The notes under the pieces are model-generated. The model worked only from the letters and a program-made list of their open reading frames with translations, was not told the origin of the DNA and ran no database searches. A program made the translations under genes and the position numbers. A stretch of 64,000 nucleotides of DNA, taken from the NCBI GenBank assembly GCA_041658565.1, contig JBAZZY010000003.1, positions 75,599-139,598 of the forward strand, given 5' to 3'. The stretch is from Actinomycetota bacterium. GTDB lineage: Bacteria; Actinomycetota; AC-67. Positions 35,501 through 43,306 of the stretch are shown in pieces. Position 1 is the first letter of the stretch; every line of letters begins with the position of its first letter.

Positions 35501-35647
35501 CGACCTGCGGTCGAGATCCGCGCCGACGTCGAGCGCGCGCTGGCCGAAATCGCCGCCGCCGGATTCGATCCGGCTCCGTCGAGTGCGTGCCGCTCGTGCG
35601 ACTTCCTGGCGCGCTGCCCGCAAGGGCGGGCCGAATATGGGACCTGA
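32501..35647 (+). CDS. adnB: AdnB-like helicase-nuclease subunit
   Basis: 1048 residues. All superfamily 1 motifs look functional: GAGSGKTAV (about 44-52), LTFTNKAA, LLDEYQDTN, GDPDQNIYAWRGA, IHQAKGLEFDVV and YVAVTRARSRL. The C-terminal nuclease has QGRIDAIF and IVDFKTGRLP. Four Cys lie at about 838, 1030, 1033 and 1039, fitting an Fe-S stabilised nuclease fold. It should be the lead motor of a heterodimer with the upstream subunit, giving end resection without RecBCD or AddAB. GTG start overlaps adnA (GTGA). Confidence 0.9.
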   Translation: MSPQDLFATGVSPQVRGALGDRDPTRQQWAAISAPLEPCVLVAGAGSGKTAVMTARIVWLVSEGHARAGEILGLTFTNKAADTLTERVRRALAPLGLPDGEEPAISTYHSFAARMIADYGLRAGVEPGATLLSGAQAWQIASELFLRRTFEALEVRSLYHVKWVLSLADECSNHLVEPEEIVACDTRLLERLSGSKGRMSAKVIDAARRRIELAAVVRDYIEVKRARNLVDFGDQIRLAAQLAADPAVAADFRARYSVALLDEYQDTNVAQAKMLRLLMPDGYPVMAVGDPDQNIYAWRGASLHNLLAFPNQFRIDAASPAASRPLSVNFRSGARILDLANVLIAGIPAARRPPGKVLEPYPPLGEGEVAIFSATDQVSEAERVADEARRAHDAGTPWSEIAILCRKKRLFGSFVEVFREAEIPLEVVDIGGLLMTPEVVDLVALLRVLHDSARNVALARLLRGPRWRIGHRDLAVLARHAAAANGDLRARMEVDSVGDVAFSLAEALDAVDDVEGLSEEGRARISQFVAELAELRAAAHLPLPDLAARALESLGIVAELDASSSPAAPAAKRNLAHFVDRVASFEPVDGEATLETLVEWLDAVAEVDEEFDASQPTDEDSVKLMTIHQAKGLEFDVVFVPGMAAGARSKIFPDTSIQANPATSARNIPFELRGDSEILPHFEGNLTAFQTELVARAEEEERRLLYVAVTRARSRLVCSSAHWYYPVGLGEALKTPMAPSEYWEEIRAFPGVHVMTEVRPPQENPLVARRAARAQDWPPSAGRVRDAMFPDGFAAEVARARTVAPQDSSLFAFVPSGPPGPVLPRSLPVSSLVTYAGCPKRFYWSYVRPLPRRPGVAARIGTLVHSWIERRADGQMPLLDVEQFEERDPTEFGARIAELKTVYERTRFAAMKPLHSEQKIALVFGDVVVQGRIDAIFARPEGGWEIVDFKTGRLPAEGDEAADRQLELYALAAQEIWGKAPEDLTLTFASLTEGERQVRVRPAVEIRADVERALAEIAAAGFDPAPSSACRSCDFLARCPQGRAEYGT

Positions 35648-35672
35648 GCGGCGTAAATCCATGCCGGGGCGG

Positions 35673-35678
35673 TACCCT
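35673..35678 (+). promoter_or_regulatory. -10 box TACCCT, leaderless start
   Basis: TACCCT ends 7 nt before ATG 35686, with no ribosome site between. It fits the leaderless pattern seen at several genes here. Confidence 0.5.
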
Positions 35679-35685
35679 GTGTCCC

Positions 35686-37131
35686 ATGCCTGAGCGCAAG
35701 AAGCCGTTGAAGCCTGTCCCCGCGCGCGCCGCCGCGAAGAAGCCCGTGCCGAAGAAGCCCGCGCCGAAGAAGCCCGCGGCCGCCGCGAAGAAGCCCGTGC
35801 CGAAGAAATCTGCAGCCGCCGCGAAGAAACCCGTGCCGAAGAAGCCTGCGGCCGCCGCGAAGAAGCCCGTGCCGAAGAAATCTGCAGCCGCAGTCGGGAA
35901 GCCGGCCGCGGCTGCGAAGAAGTCCACCCCGGCTCCGAGGAAGCCGGCCGCCGTGGTGGAGAAACCCGCCGCGGAGAAACCCGCCGCGGAGAAACCTGCA
36001 GCGCGGGAGTCGCGCGCGCCGGCAGTTGGGGCGGCCAGCGTCTCTTCTACTCGTCCGGTCGCGGTCGCACCGGGCGCGCGCGAGAGCATCGCGACGCCGT
36101 ACGTGTACCGCCTGCCCGTTGCGGAACCTCAGGACTCGTCCGACGTCCCAGACGATTCCACCCCGGCCCCGGACGCGCCTTCGGCTTTGGATGGGGCCCC
36201 GCCCCGCACCTGGGAGGAGCCGGCGGCGGCGGCGCTCGCGGGAGTTCTGGCGATCTTGGTCCTGGTGCCTTGGTACTCGGCCGGCTCGCTCAGCGTTAGC
36301 GGCTGGGCGTCGGGAACCTGGGGACCGGTCGTGTTCTTCCTCGCTCTTGCCGCAGTCGGAGTCATTGCGCTGCGCCGGTTGAATGCCCCCGTCCGCTTTC
36401 CGGTCGAGTCCGGACTCGTGGTCGAAGCCGTCGCATGGGTGTCGATTGTGGGGCTGTTCATCAAGCGATTCATGCGCGTCAAGGCTGGGGCGACGGGCTT
36501 CACGCTCGGTGTGACTCGGGGACAGACGATTGCGTTGTTCGTCGCGGTGGGGCTTGCGCTGGTCGCAGGCCGTTTGTCGACGAACGCGCCGATAATGATC
36601 CGTCCGGGCTGGTTCCGTGATCGTGAAGGCAAGATCGGTGTGGCGATTCTCGGGGTTGCACTGGCGGTCGGGCTCATCTTCGGCTTTACGAATTCGGCAT
36701 TCCCCGGTCAGCCGCAGTCGCAGGCGGGAGCCGTGAACCCCAACGTGCGGCAGGTTACCGGGATGCCCAAGTGCGGCAAGGACATGAGATTCCCCGTCCC
36801 GGCGGGCGTGACCGCCACCAGCGGTTACGACATCAAGGGTTCGCCGACTTGCGTGATGACGTTCTCGTCGAGTTCGTTGACGCTCAGCAAGATGTACTCG
36901 AGATTTGTTGCGGCGCTTCGTAAGGCGGGCTGGAGCGTCACGTCCTCGCCGGCGCTGCAGACGACGCGGGTCCTGTCTTTGACCAAGCCGAAGTGCGGCC
37001 AGATGACGTTCATCGAGGGCCAAAGCGGTGCGACATCGGCCACCGCGAGTCCAAAGGCAAGTCCGGCGAAGAAAGTCCGCACGGCAACAGTGTGGGTCGG
37101 ACCCTGTGCCTCCCCGGCCCCCAGCCGCTAG
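35686..37131 (+). CDS. Lys/Pro/Ala-repeat membrane protein of unknown function
   Basis: 481 residues. The N-terminal ~110 residues are repeats of the form AAAKKPVPKK(P/S)A, like the tails of histone-H1-type actinobacterial proteins. An acidic Pro-rich linker follows (about 115-190), then four hydrophobic helices between about 185 and 345, and an outside C-terminal domain with four to six Cys (GMPKCGKDMRFPVPAG onward). A basic cytoplasmic tail fixed to a membrane domain could bind nucleic acid or acidic polymer near the membrane; this is inference. No known family is recognised for the membrane or C-terminal part. Confidence 0.75.
   Translation: MPERKKPLKPVPARAAAKKPVPKKPAPKKPAAAAKKPVPKKSAAAAKKPVPKKPAAAAKKPVPKKSAAAVGKPAAAAKKSTPAPRKPAAVVEKPAAEKPAAEKPAARESRAPAVGAASVSSTRPVAVAPGARESIATPYVYRLPVAEPQDSSDVPDDSTPAPDAPSALDGAPPRTWEEPAAAALAGVLAILVLVPWYSAGSLSVSGWASGTWGPVVFFLALAAVGVIALRRLNAPVRFPVESGLVVEAVAWVSIVGLFIKRFMRVKAGATGFTLGVTRGQTIALFVAVGLALVAGRLSTNAPIMIRPGWFRDREGKIGVAILGVALAVGLIFGFTNSAFPGQPQSQAGAVNPNVRQVTGMPKCGKDMRFPVPAGVTATSGYDIKGSPTCVMTFSSSSLTLSKMYSRFVAALRKAGWSVTSSPALQTTRVLSLTKPKCGQMTFIEGQSGATSATASPKASPAKKVRTATVWVGPCASPAPSR
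35731..36000 (+). repeat. In-frame 36-bp-type repeats encoding Lys/Pro/Ala blocks
   Basis: Repeated units of about 36 bp encode AAAKKPVPKK(P/S)A, degrading into shorter KPAAE units near 36000. They belong to the coding sequence above and are prone to copy-number change. Confidence 0.85.
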
Positions 37132-37146
37132 AAGTCGGCGCAGCCG

Positions 37147-38166
37147 CTATGCGTTGGCGCGCGCCAGCGCGCGCATCATCTCGCTGCGCGTGTCGTGCCC
37201 GGCCGACAGGAACGACACGACGAGTTCGGTAGCGCCGGCTTCGGCGAAGGCGGCCAGTCGCTCGCGCACGCGGCCCTCGTCGCCGATGATCGAGACTTGG
37301 TCGACCAGCGCGTCGGGCGTAGCCGCGATGGCGCCTGCCTTGTCGCCGCCGAGGAACAACTCCTGCACTCGCAGCGCTTCCTCGACGAAGCCGTAGCGTT
37401 GCACCAACTGGTTGTAGAAGTTCTTGTCGCGCGATCCCATTCCGCCGATGTAGAAGCCGATGATCAGGCGCGCGGCGTCCAGGCCCGTGGCCCGGTCGCC
37501 GACGAAGACCGGTGCGAAGGGCGCCACGCGCAGCGGCCCGAGCGACGCGTCGCGCGCGGCAGCGCCGGCGGCGAGCGACTCCCCAAACACCTCATCGGCA
37601 TGCTCGGTCGAGAATGGGAACGGCAGCCAGCCGTCGGCGACCTCGGCCGTCATCTCGACGTTTTTCGGCCCGAGTGCGGCGACGAAGACCGGCAGGTCCG
37701 CCCGCACCACGGGGTTGAGCATCTTGAGGCCCTTGGTAAGCGTGAAGACTTTGCCTTCGTGGTAGACCTTTTCGCCCGACCAGATCTTGCGACAGATCTC
37801 GATGATCTCGCGCGTGCGCTGCACCGGCCGGTCGTAGGTGACACCGTGCCATCCTTCGATCACCTGTGGTCCGCTTGCGCCGACACCCAAGATCATTCGT
37901 CCCCCGGAAAGCTGGTCGAGCGAGGCGGCCGTCGTTGCCAGCAGCGCCGGCGTGCGCGCGTAGATCTGCGCGATGTTTGTCCCAACCTTGATGGTCGAGG
38001 TCGCGCATGCGATCTGCGTCAGCGTGGTGAAGACGTCGTAGGTGTAGACCTCGGAGCACCAGATGCAGTCGTAGCCCAAATCCTCGGCTTCGCGGGCAAG
38101 CGCGATCATGCCCTGGCGATCGTGCATCTCCGTGTAGGGAATCTCAATTCCGATTTTCAGCGCCAT
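37147..38166 (-). CDS. LLM-class (F420-dependent type) oxidoreductase
   Basis: 339 residues of the bacterial luciferase-like fold. IPYTEMHDRQGMIALAREAEDLGYD at the start, the central TRTPALLATTAASLDQLSGGRMILGVG-type block (here YARTPALLATTAASLDQLSG) and GLKMLNPVVRADLPVFVAALGPK are characteristic of the F420-dependent subgroup in actinobacteria. FMN use cannot be excluded. The substrate is unknown. On the minus strand a TAGGCT box ends 9 nt before the ATG, so the mRNA may be almost leaderless. It converges on the preceding membrane-protein gene with a 15-bp gap. Confidence 0.88.
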   Translation of the reverse strand: MALKIGIEIPYTEMHDRQGMIALAREAEDLGYDCIWCSEVYTYDVFTTLTQIACATSTIKVGTNIAQIYARTPALLATTAASLDQLSGGRMILGVGASGPQVIEGWHGVTYDRPVQRTREIIEICRKIWSGEKVYHEGKVFTLTKGLKMLNPVVRADLPVFVAALGPKNVEMTAEVADGWLPFPFSTEHADEVFGESLAAGAAARDASLGPLRVAPFAPVFVGDRATGLDAARLIIGFYIGGMGSRDKNFYNQLVQRYGFVEEALRVQELFLGGDKAGAIAATPDALVDQVSIIGDEGRVRERLAAFAEAGATELVVSFLSAGHDTRSEMMRALARANA

Positions 38167-38213
38167 AATCGGGGCAGCCTACACGCTCGTCCCGGAGCCA
38201 CCCAAGCGCGCGC

Positions 38214-39188
38214 TTAAGTGACGTCGCGGCGTTGAAAGACCGCCGCCGCGATCACCAGAGAAACGAGGCCGTACGTCGCCACGATCAGCGCCGCTTGCGC
38301 CGGTGTTCTGCCTTCGATGATCCCGAGTTCGGTCTTCCCGCCGACCCACACGATGGAGTTCCCGACGAACAGCCACGGCCGCAAGCGCGGGATGATCGCG
38401 CCGAGGAAGCCGCCGTCGATGAGCGATAGGTAGACGAATCCGATCCCGAGCGCCGCCGCGGTGTTCCGTCCGATCATTCCAATGGCGAACCCAATGCCGG
38501 CCCCGACGGCGGCCAGAAGGGTCCCCCGGGCGAGCACGCCGGCCAGCGACCAAACCCAGTCCGGATCGACGCCGGACATGGTCCCGCGCGCAAGTCCTGC
38601 CGGAAGCAGGGCGAACGCCAAGAGCACTTGCGCCGCGACGTATACGACGACGCCGACCACTATCGCCGCGAGCGCCTTGGTCGTGAACACTCGGAGGCGG
38701 CGGGGCTCCCACGTCAGCAGCGTGGCCATCGTTCCCGCGCGCCACTCTGCTCCGGCGAAGGAAGCCGCGAGGATCCACGCGAGCATCAGCAGCGGGATCG
38801 ATATCCCCATGAATGCCTCATCGAGCGAGCTGTAACGGTAGGGTTTGGGGAAGTCCAGCTCCGGTCCGATTCCCGCCCGAGGGTCGAACATGCAGAACTC
38901 CTGCCGGCCGGCAGAGTTTGCGGCCGGAATCGGAGGCTCAAGTGGCAGTCGGTCGGAAGGAGCGTCGGTCTGGGGCAGCTCCACCGGGCCGACCTCGCCG
39001 CGTACGCATTGCTGGACGAGGAAACCACGCGCGAAGAGTGCCCTATTTTGTGCAGGAGTTGTATTGCCGTGCGTTAGGTACACGGTGAGTCCGGCCATAG
39101 TGACGGCGAGGAACACCAGTGCCGAAAGAGCCATCAGAGTGCGCCGCGCGAAGTTGCGTCGCAGTTCGACCGCGAGCAGAGCCCTCAT
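38214..39188 (-). CDS. ABC-2-type transporter permease
   Basis: 324 residues. An N-terminal helix (ALSALVFLAVTMAGLTVYL) is followed by a large outside loop and about five more hydrophobic segments, including GISIPLLMLAWILAASFAGAEWRAGTM, a typical ABC-2 permease block. ATG at 39188 overlaps the stop of the ATPase gene (ATGA). The pair forms an exporter; the cargo is unknown. Confidence 0.85.
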   Translation of the reverse strand: MRALLAVELRRNFARRTLMALSALVFLAVTMAGLTVYLTHGNTTPAQNRALFARGFLVQQCVRGEVGPVELPQTDAPSDRLPLEPPIPAANSAGRQEFCMFDPRAGIGPELDFPKPYRYSSLDEAFMGISIPLLMLAWILAASFAGAEWRAGTMATLLTWEPRRLRVFTTKALAAIVVGVVVYVAAQVLLAFALLPAGLARGTMSGVDPDWVWSLAGVLARGTLLAAVGAGIGFAIGMIGRNTAAALGIGFVYLSLIDGGFLGAIIPRLRPWLFVGNSIVWVGGKTELGIIEGRTPAQAALIVATYGLVSLVIAAAVFQRRDVT

Positions 39189-40186
39189 GCGCCACCCCCG
39201 GCAGGTACGCCGCACACCGTGCAGAACTTCCCGGCAATGGTTTCCGATCCACATGCCGGACAGGTCAGTGTCGCCGGATCGGCGTCCTTGGTCAGATCGA
39301 GGAAAACGCTTTCCAGGCTCGCCTCGATCGGCCGGAGTTCAGAGACGAACATGTCGCGCGCGGCCAGCGCGCGCGTGATATCGGCCGCGCGCTCGGGCGC
39401 GATCTCTACCCGGATTCCACCGTCGGGCTCGGTGCGCGCGTCGAACCCGGCGTCGCGCAGAACCCGCATGCCCGACGCGGGATCTTCGACGCGAACCACA
39501 ACTGCGCTTTCGCCGCGCGCCAGGACCTCGTGCACGGTCCCGGTGGCGATGCAGCGGCCGTGGGACAAGATGGCGACCTGGTCGCACACCTGCTGCACTT
39601 CGCCGAGTTGATGACTCGACAGGAATACGGTGCGACCTTCGTTGCCCAGCGATCGGATGAGATCTCGAACTTCCTTGATCCCGGCCGGGTCCAACCCGTT
39701 CGCCGGCTCGTCCAGGATGAGCACCTCGGGATCCTTCAGCAGCGCCGCGGCGATACCGAGCCGTTGGCGCATGCCGAGCGAGTAGGTCTTTACCGGATCG
39801 TCGGCGCGCGCCGCCAGACCGACGCGATCGAGCATCGCGTCAACGCGCGTGTCGGGGATCGCGAAGGCGCGCGCCAGCAGACGAAGATTCCGCCGGCCCG
39901 AAAACGTCGGAAAAGCGGCCGGTGCTTCGACGATCGATCCGACACGGGGTGCGACCGTATGTAAGTCTCCAGGCCCGGCGCCGAGCAGTCTCGTGCGGCC
40001 CTCTGTGGGGGCGACCATTCCAAGGAGGCAACGAATCGTCGTCGTCTTGCCCGATCCGTTGGGTCCGAGGAATCCGAAGACCCCACCGCGCGGCACCGAG
40101 AAGCTGAGGTCATCGACGGCGAGCGTGTGACCTCGCCGTACCGAGCGGTAGGTCTTGCGAAGGTGTTCGGCCTCGATCACCGGCAT
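39185..40186 (-). CDS. ABC transporter ATPase with C-terminal zinc ribbon
   Basis: 333 residues. The nucleotide-binding domain shows Walker A GPNGSGKTT, signature YSLGMRQRLGI, Walker B LILDEPANGLDP and the switch His in FLSSHQLGEV. The C-terminal extension ends in CPACG and CTVCG, a four-Cys zinc ribbon not normally part of such exporters. ATG at 40186 starts MPVIEAEHLRKTY. It is coupled to the permease by ATGA and lies 5 bp after the amidase stop, so amidase, ATPase and permease are probably co-transcribed. Confidence 0.92.
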   Translation of the reverse strand: MPVIEAEHLRKTYRSVRRGHTLAVDDLSFSVPRGGVFGFLGPNGSGKTTTIRCLLGMVAPTEGRTRLLGAGPGDLHTVAPRVGSIVEAPAAFPTFSGRRNLRLLARAFAIPDTRVDAMLDRVGLAARADDPVKTYSLGMRQRLGIAAALLKDPEVLILDEPANGLDPAGIKEVRDLIRSLGNEGRTVFLSSHQLGEVQQVCDQVAILSHGRCIATGTVHEVLARGESAVVVRVEDPASGMRVLRDAGFDARTEPDGGIRVEIAPERAADITRALAARDMFVSELRPIEASLESVFLDLTKDADPATLTCPACGSETIAGKFCTVCGVPAGGGA

Positions 40187-40191
40187 AGCGG

Positions 40192-41586
40192 TTACCACGC
40201 CGGTGGGCGCCGGTCGGCCCACGGCCGCGCGCGCTCCAGTTGTGCGGACACCGCAAGGACCGTTCGCTCGTCGGCCGCCCGGCCCACGATCTGTACGCCG
40301 ACCGGCATGCCGCCGGGGGAGAAGCCCGCCGGAACGTTCGCCGCCGGCTGTCCGGTGACGTTGAACGGCCAGGTCCAGCAGAGCCACTCGCGGTAGTCCT
40401 CCCAAGCTTTGGTCATGTCTGCGGCGATCTCGCCGATCGGCGGAGCCGGGCGCGACAGCGTTGGAGTGATCAGCACGTCGAAGTCTTCCCAGAACGCCAA
40501 CACGCGGCGCGAATGAGCGTGCATGCGACGCAGAGCGCGCGCGTAGTCCACCGCCGAGACGTAGGGGGCGACGTCGAAGATCAACCGAGTGCGGTCCTCC
40601 AGCAACTCGAGTTGCTCGGTAGTGAGTTCCATCCCGCCGATGCCGATAGTCGTGACGACGACGAACGGCTCTTCCAGCGGCAGCAGGTCGGGTTGCGCTT
40701 CGGTCACTTGGTGGCCCATCGCTGCGAGCAGCTCTGCTGTTTCGCGCACCGCGTTCTCGCACGCCGCGTCCATCGGTAATCCGTTGCGCGCGTAGGCCAC
40801 CGCGACACGCAGCCGCGGTTCTTCCCGGGTGGCCGAAAGGAAAGATTGCTCGGGCGGCGGCGCCCAGTAGGGGTCGCCGGTAGCGGGTCCCGCCGTCGCG
40901 TCGAGAAACGCCGCCGCGTCCGCGACTGTGCGCGTGATCGGGCCGTAGACGTCCAGGCCTCCCCACTCCTCGGAGAGCAGCGGGCCCATCGAGATGCGCG
41001 CGCGCGCCGGCTTGATGCCGTAGACGCCACAGCAGAAGGACGGAATGCGGATGCTGCCGCCTCCGTCGGAGGCTTGGTTGAGTGGAGTGAAACCCAGTGC
41101 CGCCGAGACTCCGGCGCCGCCGCTGGATCCCCCGGAGGTCCGTTCGGTGTTCCACGGGTTGCGCGTCGCGCCGAACAGATCGCTCTCGGTTGTCGGGCGG
41201 TTCCCGAACTCCGAGGACGTGGTGGTCGCGACAAGGATTGCTCCTGCGTCCTTCAGGCGTCGCACGACGTGGGCGTCGACTCCGGGGCGCGCGCCTGCGA
41301 ACGCGCGCGAGCCTTGGTTGCTCGGTCCATCGGCGATAGCGCAAAGGTCTTTGGCGGTGAACGGGACACCTTCCAGTGGTCGCGGCGAAGCGCCGGAGGC
41401 GAGACGCTTCTCGGCCGCGCGCGCGTCTTCTAAGGCGAGTTCGTCCCGAAGCCACGCGATCGCGTTGACTGCCGGGTTGCGTTCGTCGATACGCGTGAGC
41501 GCACCTTCGACCGCCGCTACCGGCGACAACTCGCCGCGCGCGACCGCCTCCGCGGTCTGGATCGCCGACATGCCGTGCAACTCCAT
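40192..41586 (-). CDS. Amidase-signature family amidase
   Basis: 464 residues. The Ser-cisSer-Lys triad is visible as Lys in FTAKDL, cis-Ser in TSGGSSGG and nucleophile Ser in DGGGSIRIP. It resembles aliphatic or aryl amidases rather than GatA; no gatB or gatC is nearby. It would hydrolyse a small amide in the cytoplasm. ATG at 41586 follows GAGGATGAGG on the minus strand. It is first of a three-gene unit with the ABC exporter. Confidence 0.9.
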   Translation of the reverse strand: MELHGMSAIQTAEAVARGELSPVAAVEGALTRIDERNPAVNAIAWLRDELALEDARAAEKRLASGASPRPLEGVPFTAKDLCAIADGPSNQGSRAFAGARPGVDAHVVRRLKDAGAILVATTTSSEFGNRPTTESDLFGATRNPWNTERTSGGSSGGAGVSAALGFTPLNQASDGGGSIRIPSFCCGVYGIKPARARISMGPLLSEEWGGLDVYGPITRTVADAAAFLDATAGPATGDPYWAPPPEQSFLSATREEPRLRVAVAYARNGLPMDAACENAVRETAELLAAMGHQVTEAQPDLLPLEEPFVVVTTIGIGGMELTTEQLELLEDRTRLIFDVAPYVSAVDYARALRRMHAHSRRVLAFWEDFDVLITPTLSRPAPPIGEIAADMTKAWEDYREWLCWTWPFNVTGQPAANVPAGFSPGGMPVGVQIVGRAADERTVLAVSAQLERARPWADRRPPAW

Positions 41587-41625
41587 GTCCTCATCCTCTC
41601 TCGCCGAGGCGTCGCTGCGCCGATC

Positions 41626-42639
41626 TTACGGGACCGACCTTGTTTCAATCAGGGCGGCGCACCGTTCGATGCCCCGGTGCATCGCAGTCGGCATCGAGGG
41701 CTCCGCCCTTTTCCATGCGCGCCGCAACAGGTTCCCCGCCACGCCTGGAGGAAACGCAACGCCGTCGAGACGATGGCTGATTTCCGTGCCGCCCTGCGCG
41801 CGTGCGATCTCTATGCTCCACCGGAACTCGATTGCGCCAAAAAGGCCGGCCGGGCGCGCGCGCGTAGTCCACGCGATAAGTGCCTCCGGCTCGGTTCGAG
41901 TGATCACGGTCTCGTCTCGGCTCGCCCGCGCTCCGGCGATGCGTCCGCGCGCGCGAACGCGTGAGCCGGGTCGCAAGGCTCCGGTGACCGGCGCGCGCAG
42001 GTGTGTCGCCTCGATCCATCCGGGCAGCGCCGTCGGATCGCACAGCACAGCCCAGGCGGTGTGTGGGTCGGCCGCGATCAAGCGGCGGACGACGTGATTC
42101 GGCGCGCGCTCGAGCCACCCAAGGACGTGATCGTCCAGGAACGTTTGTGACAGGTCGACGTCCCACGCGGCCTCGGCGAGAGCTTCGCGAAGGGGCGGTC
42201 CGGCAGTCTCGATCTCGCGGAGGGCTCGGCGCAGACGCAGGGTCGTCGCCGCACGCGGCCTGTCGACGGCGAGGGCCACCTCGTGTGCCGGGATACCGAG
42301 GAACGCATTCAGCACGACCTCGGTGCGAAGCGACGCGTCCATGGTTGCGAGTGCGGGGTGCGCGAAGGGGCCTTCGGCAGACACGGACTCCCGCGTCACC
42401 ATGCCCATCAGCCACGGGCGAAAGGGCGACTCCGAGTGCAACTTCGGGAGATCCCGCCATACCGACAGCAGCGATGTGCGCAGCGCCGCCTCAGCGCGGG
42501 CTTGGTCTGCGCACAGCAAGAAGGCCAGCCGGAGTGCCGGCTCAGCCCAGAAGGTCGCCAGCGCCCTAAACGCCCGGCGGTCGCCGGCGCGGCAGCGCTC
42601 CAGCAGGTCGATCTCCTTCGAGATGTCGGCGGTCTCCAA
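41626..42639 (-). CDS. ECF sigma factor fused to a SRPBCC ligand-binding domain
   Basis: 337 residues. The first ~80 residues match sigma region 2 (DLLERCRAGDRRAFRALATF, then SPFRPWLMGMV). Residues ~105-150 resemble region 4 (LGIPAHEVALAVDRPRAATTLRLRRALREI). From about 180 to the end lies a SRPBCC/polyketide-cyclase-like domain (VVRRLIAADPHTAWAVLCDPTALPGWI, TEISHRLDGVAFPPG). The start is a TTG at 42639 with AGGG upstream. ECF factors with C-terminal sensor domains exist (for example SnoaL-type), and a SRPBCC extension would make this a one-component ligand-gated sigma factor. No anti-sigma gene is adjacent. Confidence 0.75.
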   Translation of the reverse strand: METADISKEIDLLERCRAGDRRAFRALATFWAEPALRLAFLLCADQARAEAALRTSLLSVWRDLPKLHSESPFRPWLMGMVTRESVSAEGPFAHPALATMDASLRTEVVLNAFLGIPAHEVALAVDRPRAATTLRLRRALREIETAGPPLREALAEAAWDVDLSQTFLDDHVLGWLERAPNHVVRRLIAADPHTAWAVLCDPTALPGWIEATHLRAPVTGALRPGSRVRARGRIAGARASRDETVITRTEPEALIAWTTRARPAGLFGAIEFRWSIEIARAQGGTEISHRLDGVAFPPGVAGNLLRRAWKRAEPSMPTAMHRGIERCAALIETRSVP

Positions 42640-42738
42640 ACGTGAGCCCTGACCTTTGTTTGTGCGGATGGCTTGCGGAAACCTATCGCGCGCGGCGCTT
42701 GATCGCGCGCAGGAGCATGGATCCGTGTCGGCGGCGCG

Positions 42739-43164
42739 CTAGATCGACGCGGCGAAAACCTCGACCGCAGCGTGGGGGTCGGCGAGCACGAGCAGGTCCT
42801 CCTCGGCGAATCCTGCCCAGTAAGTCGGATGTCCGGAAGCGATGCGAGGGTCGGCTATGAACTCAACCACGGGGAGGCCGACGATGAGGAATCCGGCCGT
42901 CTCGGCCGCGCGCACGAGGGCGCGCGCCATGCGATCCTCGGCTCCGGCCGGCATCCAGACGCGGTCGGAGGGTTCCATGTGCACGACATACCGGGTGGGG
43001 ACCGAAGGGACTCCGAGGCCGGCGAGGAATCGGCGGCCGAGCATTACCTCGACGAGTGCTTCTTCGACGTCGCGCGGCAACAGGCGACCTTTCGGAACCA
43101 GATGTCCCAAAAGGTCGCAAGGTTCCGTATCGCTGTTTCTTCCGCGGTTGCCCAACATCCCCAC
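42739..43164 (-). CDS. Small protein resembling the DUF3662/FhaA N-terminal domain
   Basis: 141 residues. PRDVEEALVEVM, then VPTRYVVHMEPSDRVWM and RAAETAGFLIVGLPVVEFIADP, have the pattern of the DUF3662 domain found before FHA domains in actinobacterial FhaA. No FHA domain follows here. The start is GTG at 43164, or the internal ATG at 43158. The 98-bp gap to the sigma gene holds nothing I recognise. Family assignment is tentative, but the frame is the only one with plausible codon use in this stretch. Confidence 0.5.
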   Translation of the reverse strand: MGMLGNRGRNSDTEPCDLLGHLVPKGRLLPRDVEEALVEVMLGRRFLAGLGVPSVPTRYVVHMEPSDRVWMPAGAEDRMARALVRAAETAGFLIVGLPVVEFIADPRIASGHPTYWAGFAEEDLLVLADPHAAVEVFAASI

Positions 43165-43260
43165 TCATCGTATTCCCCGCGTTGGGCGCTTTTCCTACCC
43201 GGATGCCGTTTCTCCCGGAATGCCCGTAATCTCGTTTTGGGGATGCTTCGCGAGGACGCA

Positions 43261-43294
43261 CGCAAAACGGGGGGCCGAAGCCCCCCGTTTTGCG
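43261..43294 (-). terminator. Strong intrinsic terminator after the secreted-protein operon
   Basis: 15-bp perfect stem (CGCAAAACGGGGGGC with GCCCCCCGTTTTGCG) and a 4-nt loop that reads TTCG on the minus strand. The descending arm contains TTTT. It lies 12 bp after the stop of the minus-strand gene at 43307. Confidence 0.85.
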
Positions 43295-43306
43295 CAAGAC
43301 CGTCGA

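Noticed and set aside
29673..35647. RecBCD or AddAB assignment for the helicase-nuclease pair
   Set aside because: Both subunits have a UvrD-like motor plus a C-terminal nuclease and sit next to a UvrD2-like gene, matching AdnA-AdnB rather than AddAB.
40192..41586. Amidase considered as GatA of the tRNA amidotransferase
   Set aside because: No gatB or gatC nearby, and the sequence around the triad is nearer to general amidases.
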